The notes under the pieces were generated by a model that was not told the DNA's origin, did not search any database, and was given only the letters and a program-made list of their open reading frames with translations. Source: Erythrobacteraceae bacterium WH01K (GTDB lineage Bacteria > Pseudomonadota > Alphaproteobacteria > Sphingomonadales > Sphingomonadaceae). Taken from it: 64,000 nt of DNA. Positions 25,273-35,143 of this stretch are shown here, piece after piece. The translations under genes and the position numbers were made by a program. The stretch is taken from assembly GCA_027941995.1 (NCBI GenBank), contig CP115967.1, positions 1 to 64,000 of the forward strand, in the 5' to 3' direction. Each line of letters begins with the position of its first letter. Position 1 is the first letter of the stretch.

Positions 25273-28200
25273 GTGACCGACCTATTCGACATTTCCGAAC
25301 AGCGCCTCAAAAACGCGATCGAAACCGTGGCTGCTGATATCGGCAATGCGTGTCTTTCGAAAAAGAGACTCTTCGAGACGATGGAGGAGCTGCACGGCTG
25401 CACATCGGCGAACGGGACATGGACCCAGCGCGATGCCTACGACCTTCTGGAAGCCGGGCTTGCACTTCACCTGACCAGCCTTGGGCCCATCGTGCGCGCG
25501 GACATCCCTTCGATCTCCGACCTGGTCGAGTCCCTCCCGACCCAAACCGTCAGAAGCGAGGATCAGATCCGCTTCCAGCAGTTTTCGACTCCGGCGGACC
25601 TGGCAGCCTTGGCCGTGATCGCCGCGCAGCCTCGGAGCAGCGATATCGTCCTCGAGCCGAGTGCCGGTCACGGCTCACTCGTCACCATGTTGCCGAGCGT
25701 CGAGGAACTGCACCTCAACGAGCTCGATCGGCGTCGGCGCGAGAAACTGAAACTCCTTTTCACTGGCGCGACCATCACCGGCTTCGACGGCGCCATGCTG
25801 ACTTCGCTGGCCGCGCCCGAACTGCGGCCGACGCTGATCCTCATGAACCCGCCGTTCTCCCGTTCGCAGGGCAGAGGCGTCGATGAATACGCCGCGCTCC
25901 GCCATCTGCGGGCCGCGCTCTCGAAGGCCAGTCCCGGCGGCCGGGTAGTGGCGATCATGCCCGACTGGTTCACTACCAGCGCCAAAATGATCCGAATCTA
26001 CGAGGAGACCTTTGCGAACTGCACCGTCCAGACCTCCGCCAGGCTCGCGAAATGCTATCACAAGCAGGGCACCAGCGTGGCCGTGCGATTGATGGTGATC
26101 GACAAGACGCCGGGGAACTCGAAACCATCGATTATCGCGCGCGATACCGTCCGCGAACTTGCAGACTGTCTTCCCGTCGTAAAACGAACAACGGTTCTCT
26201 GCGAGCGCACATCGGTGCCCCCGCAGCCCAAGCCGAAGGCGACCAGCCTCTTCAAGTCGATGCGCGCCAAGCCGCGGACGACGCCGCGGGTCGACCGCAA
26301 GATCTCGGTCCGCGAGATCGTGCCCGTGGAATACACCAAACTTGAAGCCCCGCGCGCGCTCGGTACGCAATCAGGGGTCTACGTTCCCTATCGGCCCAGT
26401 CGCATCGATATCGAAGGCTCGCGCGAACACCCGACGCCTCTGGTCGAGAGCGTCGCGATGGGTTCGATTCCGGCCCCGGTACCGGACTATGTCCCGCGTC
26501 TGCACGACCGCATCCTGACAGACGCACAGCTCTCCGAGGCACAGCTCGAGACGATCATCTATGCCGGCAATGCCTGGACGCAATTCCTCCCCGGCAAGTT
26601 CACCCCGTCCGATGAAGGCGTAGGGCTTTCGCTGTCCGAAGACGGCAGAGCCTATCGCAAGGGCTATTTCCTAGGCGATGGCACCGGGGCGGGGAAGGGG
26701 CGGCAGGTTGCCGCTTGCATCCTCGACAACTGGCTCGCGGGCCGTCGTCAGGCAATCTGGGTCTCCAAGAACGAAAGCCTTCTCGAAGACGCCCGACGCG
26801 ACTGGTCCGCGATCGGCGGGCTTCCGGCGGACATCCAACCGCTTTCGAGCTGGAAGATCGATGACGAACTTCCTTTTCGCGACGGCATCGTTTTCGTCAC
26901 CTACCCGACGCTGCGCAGCCAGCGCCAGGACGCAACCCGCCTGAAGCAACTCCTCGACTGGGCAGGCACCGACTTCGAAGGCGTCATCGCATTCGACGAG
27001 AGCCATGAAATGGGCGGCGTCGCCGGCGGGGAGGGTGCCCGCGGTGCCAAGGCAGGGTCGCTGCAGGGTATCGCAGGCGTTCTCCTTCAGAACCACCTCC
27101 CGGATGCCCGCGTCCTTTACGCCTCTGCCACCGGAGCATCGGACGTGAACAATCTGGCCTATGCCGTTCGTCTCGGCCTGTGGGGTCCCGGCACTGCCTT
27201 CTCCAACCGCGAGGACTTCATCAGCCAGATCCGTTCGGGCGGAATAGCCGCGATGGAACTCGTCTCGCGCGATCTGAAGGCTTTGGGTCTTTACCAGGCT
27301 CGCGCACTCAGCTTCGCCGGTGTCGAATACGAAGTGCTGAAGCACGATCTGACAGACCAGCAAATCGGCATCTACGACACCTACGCTGACGCCTGGGCGA
27401 TCATCCATCAGAACATGGAAGAAGCATTGGCACTTACCAACGTCGTCGACGACCTCGATGGCGATACCCTGAACAGCGGCGCGAAGGCTGCGGCGCGCTC
27501 GCGCTTCGAAGGTGCCAAGCAGCGCTTCTTCAACCAGGTGCTGCTTTCAATGAAGCTGCCGACCTTGATCGCGGCGATCAACGACCATGTCGACCAGGAC
27601 AAGGCCATCGTCGTCCAGCTCGTGTCTACCGCAGAAAGCATTCTCGATCGCCGCCTCGATAGCCTATCGCCAGAAGAGCGGGCCGAACTCGACCTTGACC
27701 TGAGTCCGCGCGAAAACGTCATCGACTATCTCGAGCGCGCATTCCCCACACAGCAGATGCAGGTCTTCGTCGACGACACCGGCGAGGAACGCTCGATGCC
27801 GATGTTCGACAACGAGGGACGCCCGGTCCACAATGCCGCGGCGATCGAGAAAAAGCAGCGTCTCATCGAGCACCTCTGCGCACTGCCACCCATCAAGCCC
27901 GCGCTCGACAGTATCATCGAACATTATGGCACCGAGAAGGTCGCCGAAGTGACAGGACGGACGAAGCGACTCATCACCCAAGGAGACGGCAGCCAGAAGC
28001 TCGAAACACGCTCGGCGCGCACGAACCAATCCGAAACCGATCACTTCATGGATGGGCGCAAGAACATCCTCGTGTTCAGCGACGCCGGCGGCACGGGTCG
28101 TTCGTATCACGCCAGCCTCGATGCCAAAAATCAGCGCCAGCGCGTTCACTTCCTCCTGGAGCCGGGCTGGCGCGCCGACCGCGCGATTCAGGGGCTGGGC

Positions 28201-29493
28201 CGAACGCACCGGACGCACCAGGCCGAAACGCCGCTCTTTCGTCCGGTCACCACGAACTGCAAGGGCGAGCTGCGCTTTACCAGCACAATCGCTCGCCGGC
28301 TCGACAGTCTGGGCGCCCTGACCCGGGGCCAGCGCCAGACGGGCGGGCAGAACCTGTTCGATCCCGCGGACAACCTCGAAAGCGAATACGCCAAGGCGGC
28401 GCTCGTGACATGGTTCGGACTGCTGGCCGAGGGCAAGCTATCCAGCGCGACGCTGCTCGACTTCCAGAAGCGGAGCGGTCTCAAGATCGCGTCGGCCGAC
28501 GGAATACTGGAAGAGGACCTTCCTCCGATCCAGCGCTGGCTCAACCGCATACTGGCATTGCCGATCGCCATGCAGAACGCGATCTTCGATGAGTTCCTAG
28601 CTCTGGTGGAAGCCCGCGTATCCGCGGCCCGGGATGCCGGCACGCTGGATGTCGGGGTCGAGACCATCCAGGTCGAAAGCGCCAGCGTCGCCGAGGATAT
28701 CGTGCTCCGAACCGACGAACGAACCGGAGCAACCTCGCACCTGCTGCGCATCGATCTGACAACCCGGTATCAGCCGACTACGCTGGAAAGGGTGCTCGAG
28801 CGGCGTGAATGGTCCGATGGCTGCATCCTCATGCGCAATACCAAGAGCGACAAGGCCGCGCTCTGCGAACCATCGCGCCACTTCATGACCGAGAAGGGCG
28901 AGCTCATCCAGCGCGTGATCCTTCACCGGCCTTTGCGGCGTGAATACCACCAACTGCGCGACCTCGAAGAATCCGCGTGGGTAGAATGCGCCGAACCCCG
29001 CTTCGCGAAGCTGTGGGAGGCTGAATCCGAAGACAGCGCATCCCGCCTGCACACCGAGACGGTCCATCTCGCCACGGGCCTGCTGCTACCCATCTGGTCA
29101 AACCTTCCGCGCGATTATCTCGAAGTGAACCGGATCGTGGATCTCGAAGGTCGCAGCTGGCTCGGACGCATCGTCTACGACACCGACGTCGCCGACGTGC
29201 TGAAAGCCTTCGGCGTGAACTCGAGCGTGAAGCTCACGGACGAAGCGGTCGTCAAAGCACTGCGTGAGAACCGCAGCATCACGATCGAGCAGCCGTTCGG
29301 CGCGGTGCTGAAGCGCTCTCGCGTCGCTGGCGATCTTCGCATCGAAATAGCTGGAGCGCCTGCCGACCAGATCGAATGGCTGAAGAGCATCGGCTGCTTC
29401 ACCGAGATCATCGCCTACCGCACCAGGGTTTTCGTCCCGGCGGACAATCCGGAGCCCGTCGTCAAGTCGCTGCTCGGTTTCCAGCATTCCTGA
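25273..29493 (+). CDS. Methyltransferase-strawberry notch helicase fusion (DarB-like)
   Basis: Giant 1,406-aa protein. AGGAG eight nt before GTG 25273 sets the start. Residues about 95-290 form an N6-adenine methyltransferase-like domain with SAM motif EPSAGHGSL (about 128) and catalytic NPPF (about 192). Residues about 415-1100 are an SF2 helicase of strawberry-notch type with Walker A GDGTGAGKG (about 467), DESH box (about 572), and QGLGRTHRTHQ near the end of the helicase core. The order methyltransferase-helicase matches phage P1 DarB, which protects incoming DNA from type I restriction. With ArdC 2.2 kb downstream, an antirestriction role during transfer is plausible but unproven. Confidence 0.85.
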   Translation: MTDLFDISEQRLKNAIETVAADIGNACLSKKRLFETMEELHGCTSANGTWTQRDAYDLLEAGLALHLTSLGPIVRADIPSISDLVESLPTQTVRSEDQIRFQQFSTPADLAALAVIAAQPRSSDIVLEPSAGHGSLVTMLPSVEELHLNELDRRRREKLKLLFTGATITGFDGAMLTSLAAPELRPTLILMNPPFSRSQGRGVDEYAALRHLRAALSKASPGGRVVAIMPDWFTTSAKMIRIYEETFANCTVQTSARLAKCYHKQGTSVAVRLMVIDKTPGNSKPSIIARDTVRELADCLPVVKRTTVLCERTSVPPQPKPKATSLFKSMRAKPRTTPRVDRKISVREIVPVEYTKLEAPRALGTQSGVYVPYRPSRIDIEGSREHPTPLVESVAMGSIPAPVPDYVPRLHDRILTDAQLSEAQLETIIYAGNAWTQFLPGKFTPSDEGVGLSLSEDGRAYRKGYFLGDGTGAGKGRQVAACILDNWLAGRRQAIWVSKNESLLEDARRDWSAIGGLPADIQPLSSWKIDDELPFRDGIVFVTYPTLRSQRQDATRLKQLLDWAGTDFEGVIAFDESHEMGGVAGGEGARGAKAGSLQGIAGVLLQNHLPDARVLYASATGASDVNNLAYAVRLGLWGPGTAFSNREDFISQIRSGGIAAMELVSRDLKALGLYQARALSFAGVEYEVLKHDLTDQQIGIYDTYADAWAIIHQNMEEALALTNVVDDLDGDTLNSGAKAAARSRFEGAKQRFFNQVLLSMKLPTLIAAINDHVDQDKAIVVQLVSTAESILDRRLDSLSPEERAELDLDLSPRENVIDYLERAFPTQQMQVFVDDTGEERSMPMFDNEGRPVHNAAAIEKKQRLIEHLCALPPIKPALDSIIEHYGTEKVAEVTGRTKRLITQGDGSQKLETRSARTNQSETDHFMDGRKNILVFSDAGGTGRSYHASLDAKNQRQRVHFLLEPGWRADRAIQGLGRTHRTHQAETPLFRPVTTNCKGELRFTSTIARRLDSLGALTRGQRQTGGQNLFDPADNLESEYAKAALVTWFGLLAEGKLSSATLLDFQKRSGLKIASADGILEEDLPPIQRWLNRILALPIAMQNAIFDEFLALVEARVSAARDAGTLDVGVETIQVESASVAEDIVLRTDERTGATSHLLRIDLTTRYQPTTLERVLERREWSDGCILMRNTKSDKAALCEPSRHFMTEKGELIQRVILHRPLRREYHQLRDLEESAWVECAEPRFAKLWEAESEDSASRLHTETVHLATGLLLPIWSNLPRDYLEVNRIVDLEGRSWLGRIVYDTDVADVLKAFGVNSSVKLTDEAVVKALRENRSITIEQPFGAVLKRSRVAGDLRIEIAGAPADQIEWLKSIGCFTEIIAYRTRVFVPADNPEPVVKSLLGFQHS

Positions 29494-29518
29494 CAACGAG
29501 CACGAGCACCTTCGAACC

Positions 29519-29540
29519 GAGGAAAGGGGAGGGGGAGGGT
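29519..29540 (+). repeat. Polypurine G-tract, copy 3
   Basis: GAGGAAAGGGGAGGGGGAGG, 47 nt upstream of the ParB-like gene. Confidence 0.85.
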
Positions 29541-29586
29541 GAATGGTGTCCGGTGAATAGCCGGTCGACCATCAGGAGATACGACA

Positions 29587-31662
29587 ATGCAACTCATCCA
29601 GCTCAGTAAGCTCGACCAGAGCGAGGACAATGTCTGCAAGCGACCCAATCCGGAGTTCGAGGAACGCCTGTCCTTCGATATCGAGGCCCGCGGCGTCCTG
29701 CAGAACCTCATCGTCGCAAAAGCAAAGAAGCGCGGTCGCTTCGAGGTGATCGGAGGCGGCAAGCGGATGCGCGCCATGCACCAGATCGTCGAACGCGGCG
29801 CGATGGACGCAGACTTCGAGGTTCCCTGCCTCGTAATAGATCGCCGCGAACACAATGCGAGCGAAGTGTCGCTGGCCGAGAACTTCCAGCGCCTGCAGAT
29901 GACGCCGGCCGAAGAATGCCAGGCCTTCCAGCATTTCATCAAGGAAGACGGCGACACCGCCGCGGTCGCAAAGCGCTTCGGTCTCACACAGCGTTTCGTC
30001 GACGGCCGCCTCCGCCTCGCCAACCTGGCCGGACCGATCTTCGAAGCGCTGGCCGCCGGCGACATCACGCTCGACCTCGCCAAGGCCTATGCCGCAACCG
30101 ATCAGCATGAGGTGCAGCTGCGCGTCTTCGAGCAGATGCGTCATGCGTGGAACCCCAGTGCGGACGCAATCCGCCGGATGATCGCCGATGGCTCGCTGCG
30201 CGGCAACGATCCCATCGCGCTTCTCGTCGGCGAGGACGCCTATGTGGCTGCGGGTGGCAAGATCGAGCGCGACCTCTTCAGCGAAGCGGCCGACGATCGC
30301 TGGATCGATGTCGAAATCGCCCACCAGCTTGCCGCCACCAAGATGGAAGCCGAAGCCGAACGGCTCGCTGCAGAAACGGGGCTCGCCTGGATCAACCCCG
30401 TGGCGGCCACCAATTCATGGAGCGCTCGCAGCGAACTCGGCGTCAACCCGGTTCGCCTCCCACCGGCACCACTCTCCGAGGAAGCCCGCACGCGGATCGA
30501 CGAAATCGACGCGCGCATGGACGACATCAACGCCATCTTCGAGGACGAAAGCGCCCAAGATGAGGACGGGGTGGATCTCGACAAGCTCGAGATCGAATAC
30601 GACACGCTCTCGAACGAACGCGACGATCTCAACAACCCCGTGCGCGAGCTGCCCGAGGAATGGCGCGGCGAGGCCGGTCGCTTCCTCATCCTCACCAACA
30701 AGGGCGAGATGGTGCTGGAGAGCGACTACTACAGCGAGAAACGGCTCAGCTTCGAGCAGGACGAGGACGGCAACGTCACCGCCACCAGCGAGGACGCGCC
30801 GACCCGCGGCGGCACGAGCAGTCAGGCCGGACGCCCGTCGACTCCCGAAGCAGTCGCGCCGGGCGGTGAGAAGCCGATCAGCGCGAAGCTGTTCGACGAA
30901 CTGTCCGTCCAACGCCGGAACATCCTCGCCGCCTCGCTCCTCGGCGACCCGGGTCTCGCGCTCGACTACGCCATCTTCGCCTTGTGCGACGATCGCAGCT
31001 ACGAGAGCAAGGGCACCTCGCTCAAGGCGGGCAAGCCGCAGGACCCCGCCTACGGCGATATCCCGCAGTCGGCGGCCGAAGGGATCCTCGCCGCGGCCGA
31101 AGATGCGCTCGACAAGGCGTGGCATGAGCCCAAGGAGGTCGCCCAGCGATTCCTCGCCTTCCGCGAACTCGACGACGAGGCCAAGGCCGCATGGCTCTCC
31201 TACGTGGTCGCAGTCTCGCTGGAAGCGAAGAAGGGCTACAATTCGGAGTATCATCCGATCCACTCGGTCCTCGGCAGCATTCTCGACGTCGACGTCGCCG
31301 CAATGTGGCGCCCGACTTCGCAGAACCTCTTCGACCGCATCAACAAGACGTCCTGCCTCGCGGCCCTCACCGATATCGGCGGCTCCGAACTGGCGGCACG
31401 GTACGCGGCATCCAAGAAAGCCGATCTTTCAAGGACGTGCGAGAAACTCTTCTCCGGCGACGCGATCGTCGAAGAGGATGTCAAGGAACGCGCTCTCGCG
31501 TGGTTGCCCGAAGCGATGAAGTTCGAGATCTCCACCGGTGACCTCGATCAATGCGAGGCGCCGATCGAGCCGGACGGCGATGACGACCTCGCCGATACGG
31601 ACGACGGCAAAACTGCCGAGGAACCCGAAGACGTCGACGAAGAAGCGGCGGTGGACGCCTGA
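29587..31662 (+). CDS. ParB/RepB/Spo0J-family protein, long form
   Basis: 691 aa. The N-terminal ParB/Srx fold has ARGVLQNLIV, VIGGGKRMRAM and SEVSLAENFQRLQMTPAEE (to about 110). A helix-turn-helix follows (DTAAVAKRFGLTQRFVDGRL, to about 145). The remaining 500 residues are acidic, with Pro/Asp-rich segments and an Asp/Glu tail. This is a second ParB-type protein, distinct from the partition ParB at 18136. It probably acts in DNA binding or transcription rather than segregation, as no ParA is adjacent. AGGAG precedes the ATG. Confidence 0.85.
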   Translation: MQLIQLSKLDQSEDNVCKRPNPEFEERLSFDIEARGVLQNLIVAKAKKRGRFEVIGGGKRMRAMHQIVERGAMDADFEVPCLVIDRREHNASEVSLAENFQRLQMTPAEECQAFQHFIKEDGDTAAVAKRFGLTQRFVDGRLRLANLAGPIFEALAAGDITLDLAKAYAATDQHEVQLRVFEQMRHAWNPSADAIRRMIADGSLRGNDPIALLVGEDAYVAAGGKIERDLFSEAADDRWIDVEIAHQLAATKMEAEAERLAAETGLAWINPVAATNSWSARSELGVNPVRLPPAPLSEEARTRIDEIDARMDDINAIFEDESAQDEDGVDLDKLEIEYDTLSNERDDLNNPVRELPEEWRGEAGRFLILTNKGEMVLESDYYSEKRLSFEQDEDGNVTATSEDAPTRGGTSSQAGRPSTPEAVAPGGEKPISAKLFDELSVQRRNILAASLLGDPGLALDYAIFALCDDRSYESKGTSLKAGKPQDPAYGDIPQSAAEGILAAAEDALDKAWHEPKEVAQRFLAFRELDDEAKAAWLSYVVAVSLEAKKGYNSEYHPIHSVLGSILDVDVAAMWRPTSQNLFDRINKTSCLAALTDIGGSELAARYAASKKADLSRTCEKLFSGDAIVEEDVKERALAWLPEAMKFEISTGDLDQCEAPIEPDGDDDLADTDDGKTAEEPEDVDEEAAVDA

Positions 31663-31690
31663 GGGCGTCGCCAACCTCCTGATGCACTGG

Positions 31691-31724
31691 CCCGGTCGCT
31701 CCACTCGAGCGGCCGGGTCTTTTT
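31691..31724 (+). terminator. Rho-independent terminator
   Basis: Stem CCCGGTCGCTC pairs with GAGCGGCCGGG (one wobble) and is followed by TCTTTTT. It separates the ParB-like gene from ardC. Confidence 0.85.
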
Positions 31725-31742
31725 CATGCCCGGAGATACTTC

Positions 31743-32681
31743 ATGAAACGCTCCCCCAAGCGCGACGTCGCGCAGGACATCACGAACCTCATCATCAGAA
31801 AGATCGAGGAGGGCACGCTGCCCTGGCGGCGCCCATGGAAGAAGACAGGCGCTGGCGGTGCGCCGCTGCGCGCCAACGGCGTGCCATACACCGGCATCAA
31901 CCGCCTGTACCTGTGGGCCGTTGCGGACGCGATGGGATATCAATCGCGCTATTGGATGACATATCGGCAAGCTCAAGAGCTCGGCGGGCAGGTTCGCCGC
32001 GGCGAGAGCGCCGAACCGAGCATCTATTTCAACACGACCAAGAAAACCGAGGTCGATCGCTCCACCGGCGAGGAATCCTCGCGCACGATCCGCTTCATGC
32101 GCGCCTATTCCGTCTTCAACGCCTCGCAAATCGACGGGTTGCCGGTCCATTTCTATCCCGACCCCGTACCCGAAGCGCCGCCGACACCATCGCAAAAGGC
32201 GGCGGCGATCGCGGCGTTCTTCGCGCCCATTCCGAGCGAGGTTCGCTATGGCGGTGACCGGGCGTTCTATTCTCCGGGCGGCGACTTCATCCAGATGCCG
32301 CACCGCCACAGCTTCGTGAACGAGGACGGCCTAGCCGCAACGCTCGCTCACGAAACCGGACACTGGACGGGACATCCCAACAGGCTCGCGCGCACGTTCG
32401 GCAAGCGCTTCGGCGACAAGAGCTATGCGTTCGAGGAACTCGTAGCCGAGCAGATCTCGGCACGAATCTGCTACGAACTCGGGCTTCCGGCCGATCTCCA
32501 CGAAAGTCACGCCAGCTATATCGGCCATTGGCTCGACATCCTGAAGTCGGACAAGAGCGCGATCATCACCGCCGCCGCGAAGGCCGACCAGGCATTCACC
32601 TTTCTGGCTGAATTCTCCGGCTACGACAGCGAAGCAAAGGAGGTGGGCCATGAGGCGGCTGCACTTCAAGCTTACGCTTGA
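31743..32681 (+). CDS. ardC: ArdC-type antirestriction protein
   Basis: 312 aa. The N-terminal ssDNA-binding domain (about 1-130) begins with DVAQDITNLIIRKIEEGTLPWRRPW and contains GVPYTGINRLYLW. The C-terminal zincin-like metallopeptidase domain has HETGH in LAHETGHWTGH (about 203-210) and EELVAEQ as the likely third ligand. ArdC proteins protect incoming plasmid DNA against restriction in the recipient. GGAG precedes the ATG. Its 3' end overlaps the next small gene by 32 bp. Confidence 0.9.
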   Translation: MKRSPKRDVAQDITNLIIRKIEEGTLPWRRPWKKTGAGGAPLRANGVPYTGINRLYLWAVADAMGYQSRYWMTYRQAQELGGQVRRGESAEPSIYFNTTKKTEVDRSTGEESSRTIRFMRAYSVFNASQIDGLPVHFYPDPVPEAPPTPSQKAAAIAAFFAPIPSEVRYGGDRAFYSPGGDFIQMPHRHSFVNEDGLAATLAHETGHWTGHPNRLARTFGKRFGDKSYAFEELVAEQISARICYELGLPADLHESHASYIGHWLDILKSDKSAIITAAAKADQAFTFLAEFSGYDSEAKEVGHEAAALQAYA

Positions 32682-33042
32682 GCCGGGTCTGGAAGCGGTC
32701 GTGCGCCTCGCGCAGCTCCACCAGTACGCGACCGACCTCGTCGATGGCGAGCGGGTTCTCATTGGACCAGCACTCAGGGAAAGGATGGTGCTCAACTTTC
32801 CAGCCAGAGAACCCGGTGACGTCCTAAATAGCCTGCTGGGCGAAGGGCCTGTTGGTTGGACCCTATCCGGACAGGAACAGGGCGGTTCCCTGGTCGTGAT
32901 CTCGACCGAAGGTCCGGGGGTCTCGTTCTCCGCGATTGGGCGGATCCTCGAACAGGTCGCCCCAGAGGCATTTCTGAAGCCGATCGCCTACGAGCCCATA
33001 CCGGGGAACTCCCTGACGGCGCATTCCAAAGCGCTGCATTGA
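32650..33042 (+). CDS. Hypothetical protein
   Basis: 130-aa soluble protein with no family recognised. It starts inside the 3' end of ardC with an ATG after AAGGAGGTGGGCC, a good ribosome site, so translation is probably coupled to ardC. Moderately hydrophobic beta-type segments (VGWTLSG, SLVVISTEGPGV) suggest a compact fold. Confidence 0.6.
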   Translation: MRRLHFKLTLEPGLEAVVRLAQLHQYATDLVDGERVLIGPALRERMVLNFPAREPGDVLNSLLGEGPVGWTLSGQEQGGSLVVISTEGPGVSFSAIGRILEQVAPEAFLKPIAYEPIPGNSLTAHSKALH

Positions 33043-33059
33043 GGGGAGGGGGAAGGGGG
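33041..33059 (+). repeat. Polypurine G-tract, copy 4
   Basis: GAGGGGAGGGGGAAGGGGG begins at the stop of the preceding gene, 31 nt before the next start. Confidence 0.85.
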
Positions 33060-33089
33060 CCATTGCATCTGCAATGGAAGGGAAGCCCC

Positions 33090-33731
33090 ATGACCTGCGA
33101 CATCGACTACCGCTATCGCCGCGCGCTCGAACCCGACGGGTTGACCACATACGAGACTGCGGTTCGCGCACTGAACGAGGCGATAGACGACGCCCGCCTC
33201 GCAGGCATCCCGGCGGCCGGCTGCCCCGCCGTGCTTCTGCTCACCCGGCACCTCTCGCGGATCGCCGACGGAGAGCAAGCCGGTCGGCGCCACGAGGATG
33301 CCGAGCTGCGGCAGCGATGCCTCGACCGGCTCAGCGATCTCAAGCATTCACCCGCGATCGTGGCGCTGGTGCGCCGCGGTCTCGACTATCGGCAGGAGGA
33401 GCTCCGGCACTACCGGCGCGAAGGGTCCCGGACCCTGCGCATGATCGCATTCGAGCTGGGGATCGCCCACAGCGATTATCGCCTCGGATACACGACGCCG
33501 CAAGAATCTCTCGCCGGAGACCACACGCTGGAATCGAAGGGCCTGTTCGTCAGGATCTCGCCCGAACGCTTCGGGGAGTCGGGCGTCGCCTGGCGTAATC
33601 CGCACTGGAAACCACCTGGCGCGACGCTGCGCAAGGCACCCATCACGGTGCTTCGCGACATACCCGGTCTCGCCAAGCGGATCGCCCGAGAACTCAAACT
33701 TCCCGCCCCGGCACAGGCCGGGCTCATCTGA
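33090..33731 (+). CDS. Hypothetical protein
   Basis: 213-aa soluble, Arg-rich protein, family not recognised. GGAAGGGAAG upstream of ATG 33090 supports the start. The first half is helical (TYETAVRALNEAIDDARLAGI, LRQRCLDRLSDLKHS). It is followed 11 bp later by the DUF6927-like gene and probably belongs to the same transcript. Confidence 0.6.
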   Translation: MTCDIDYRYRRALEPDGLTTYETAVRALNEAIDDARLAGIPAAGCPAVLLLTRHLSRIADGEQAGRRHEDAELRQRCLDRLSDLKHSPAIVALVRRGLDYRQEELRHYRREGSRTLRMIAFELGIAHSDYRLGYTTPQESLAGDHTLESKGLFVRISPERFGESGVAWRNPHWKPPGATLRKAPITVLRDIPGLAKRIARELKLPAPAQAGLI

Positions 33732-33742
33732 AGGAACACGAC

Positions 33743-34363
33743 ATGGGATGGCTTACGATGACGCGGATGGCCATGGGTGGGCACGAGACCCCCAAGGCCT
33801 ATCTCGACGCCCAGCTCACCTACGAACGCAAAGCTGAAGGCGATACGCCCTTCCAGGGACTTCGGGTGCTCAAGAGTGTCTATTCGGGAAACACCTACTA
33901 TGCCGCGGCCGAACGCTACGACGAGAACGGCAAGCGGATCTACGTGACCGCGATCATCTGTCTGGTCCGCTGGAATACGCGCGCCAGCGATGGCCACATC
34001 TTCGGCTACAAGGACATGGACGAAGACATGGGTCCCTGCGAAGCGAGCTGCCCGCGGAGCGTCCTCGCGCTCTTGACGACGACCTCGCATCCCTTCGCCC
34101 TCGATTGGCGCAGGCGCTGCTACCGGATGCTGGCGCTCAAGGAACGGCGCATCGCCGATGGGGATCTCATCCGCTTCCCCGAGGCCATGAAATTCACAGA
34201 CGGCAGCGAACACCGCGAATTCCGGTTCCGGAGGGATGGACAGAAAACCGTCCTGACCCTTGCCGACGGACGCGGCCGCTTCAAGATTTCCCGCCTTCTC
34301 GAACGGCGGTTCGAGATCGTCCGCGAACCGAAGGTCGCGAAGACCTTCTTCCCCGCCGCCTGA
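33743..34363 (+). CDS. Hypothetical protein (possibly DUF6927)
   Basis: 206 aa beginning MGWLTMTRM. That start, the YYAAAERYDENGKRIYVTAIICLVRW segment and GYKDMDEDMGPCEASCP resemble a family of plasmid/phage proteins of unknown function that I recall as DUF6927. This is not certain. GAAGGA precedes the ATG. Confidence 0.65.
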   Translation: MGWLTMTRMAMGGHETPKAYLDAQLTYERKAEGDTPFQGLRVLKSVYSGNTYYAAAERYDENGKRIYVTAIICLVRWNTRASDGHIFGYKDMDEDMGPCEASCPRSVLALLTTTSHPFALDWRRRCYRMLALKERRIADGDLIRFPEAMKFTDGSEHREFRFRRDGQKTVLTLADGRGRFKISRLLERRFEIVREPKVAKTFFPAA

Positions 34364-34379
34364 AACGGAAGTCTCCGAA

Positions 34380-34580
34380 ATGGAACAAGATCGCCTCGAT
34401 CCCCGGCGCCATCGACTGTGCGGCCGAAGCAACGCCGAGAGGCTGGCGCTCCGGCTATCGGAAGCTACCGGGGAAGATCACGCCGTCATGCGCACCGATT
34501 GTCCGCTGCAGCCCCTGCGCGTCACACCCTCGCATGGCCATGACCCGGCAACTTTCGAATTGCAGGTGATACTGCTCTGA
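34380..34580 (+). CDS. Small hypothetical protein
   Basis: 66-aa frame starting 16 bp after the previous stop, with GGAAG upstream of its ATG. It is rich in Arg, His and Leu. It ends exactly where the convergent gene on the other strand ends. No homology recognised; it may not be translated. Confidence 0.45.
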   Translation: MEQDRLDPRRHRLCGRSNAERLALRLSEATGEDHAVMRTDCPLQPLRVTPSHGHDPATFELQVILL

Positions 34581-35078
34581 CTACTCGCCGATCTCGCCGC
34601 CCAGGGCGGGATCGAGAAACCAGGAAGCTCCCTGCTCGAAATCGCCTTCGCGCGGCGGAACTGGCCCGTCGGGTTCGGCCGACACGTAGGGGTTGATCTG
34701 TACCGAGGGCAAGGTGCCCGAGCGGAACAAGGAAGCGGAGATCTCGCAACGCGCCTTCAGGAGGTCGATCAGCCATTCGAGATCGTCCAGCATCTGCAGC
34801 ACGCCGCGCCCGGCAAGCGTGTAATAGAGGCAGCGCTGATAATCATCGCATTCGCAGGAAAGGACCTGGGTGAGCTTCCGCTTCGCTCCGCGCTGACCTT
34901 CATGCACCGCCTCGAGCGTTTCGAAGAGCTCACGAGCCGAATGGTACGCGTCGAAAGCCTCGACGCCGATCGAGGCGTTCGCCAGCGACCGCCGTGTGGC
35001 GCGATTGAGCTCGTCGAGCGATGCATCGCGCAGCGCGATATCCAGATCGAACCGACCAACCGCGAATGCCTTGTTCAT
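34581..35078 (-). CDS. Hypothetical protein
   Basis: 165-aa mostly helical protein, one of the few minus-strand genes in this region. AGAGGAG lies before the tandem GTG-ATG start (35081/35078). It contains a SCECDDYQRCLYY segment with three cysteines and an acidic Pro-rich tail. Family unknown. It diverges from the gene at 35144. Confidence 0.6.
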   Translation of the reverse strand: MNKAFAVGRFDLDIALRDASLDELNRATRRSLANASIGVEAFDAYHSARELFETLEAVHEGQRGAKRKLTQVLSCECDDYQRCLYYTLAGRGVLQMLDDLEWLIDLLKARCEISASLFRSGTLPSVQINPYVSAEPDGPVPPREGDFEQGASWFLDPALGGEIGE

Positions 35079-35143
35079 CACGCAAAACTCCTCTAAGCGA
35101 TGAACATAGAGTGAACAAAGAGGCCCGTCAACCGGTTTAGATC

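Noticed and set aside
30188-31519. 443-codon plus-strand frame inside the ParB-like gene
   Set aside because: Ser/Arg/Pro-rich composition typical of an alternative frame in GC-rich coding DNA; the ParB frame has clear motifs.
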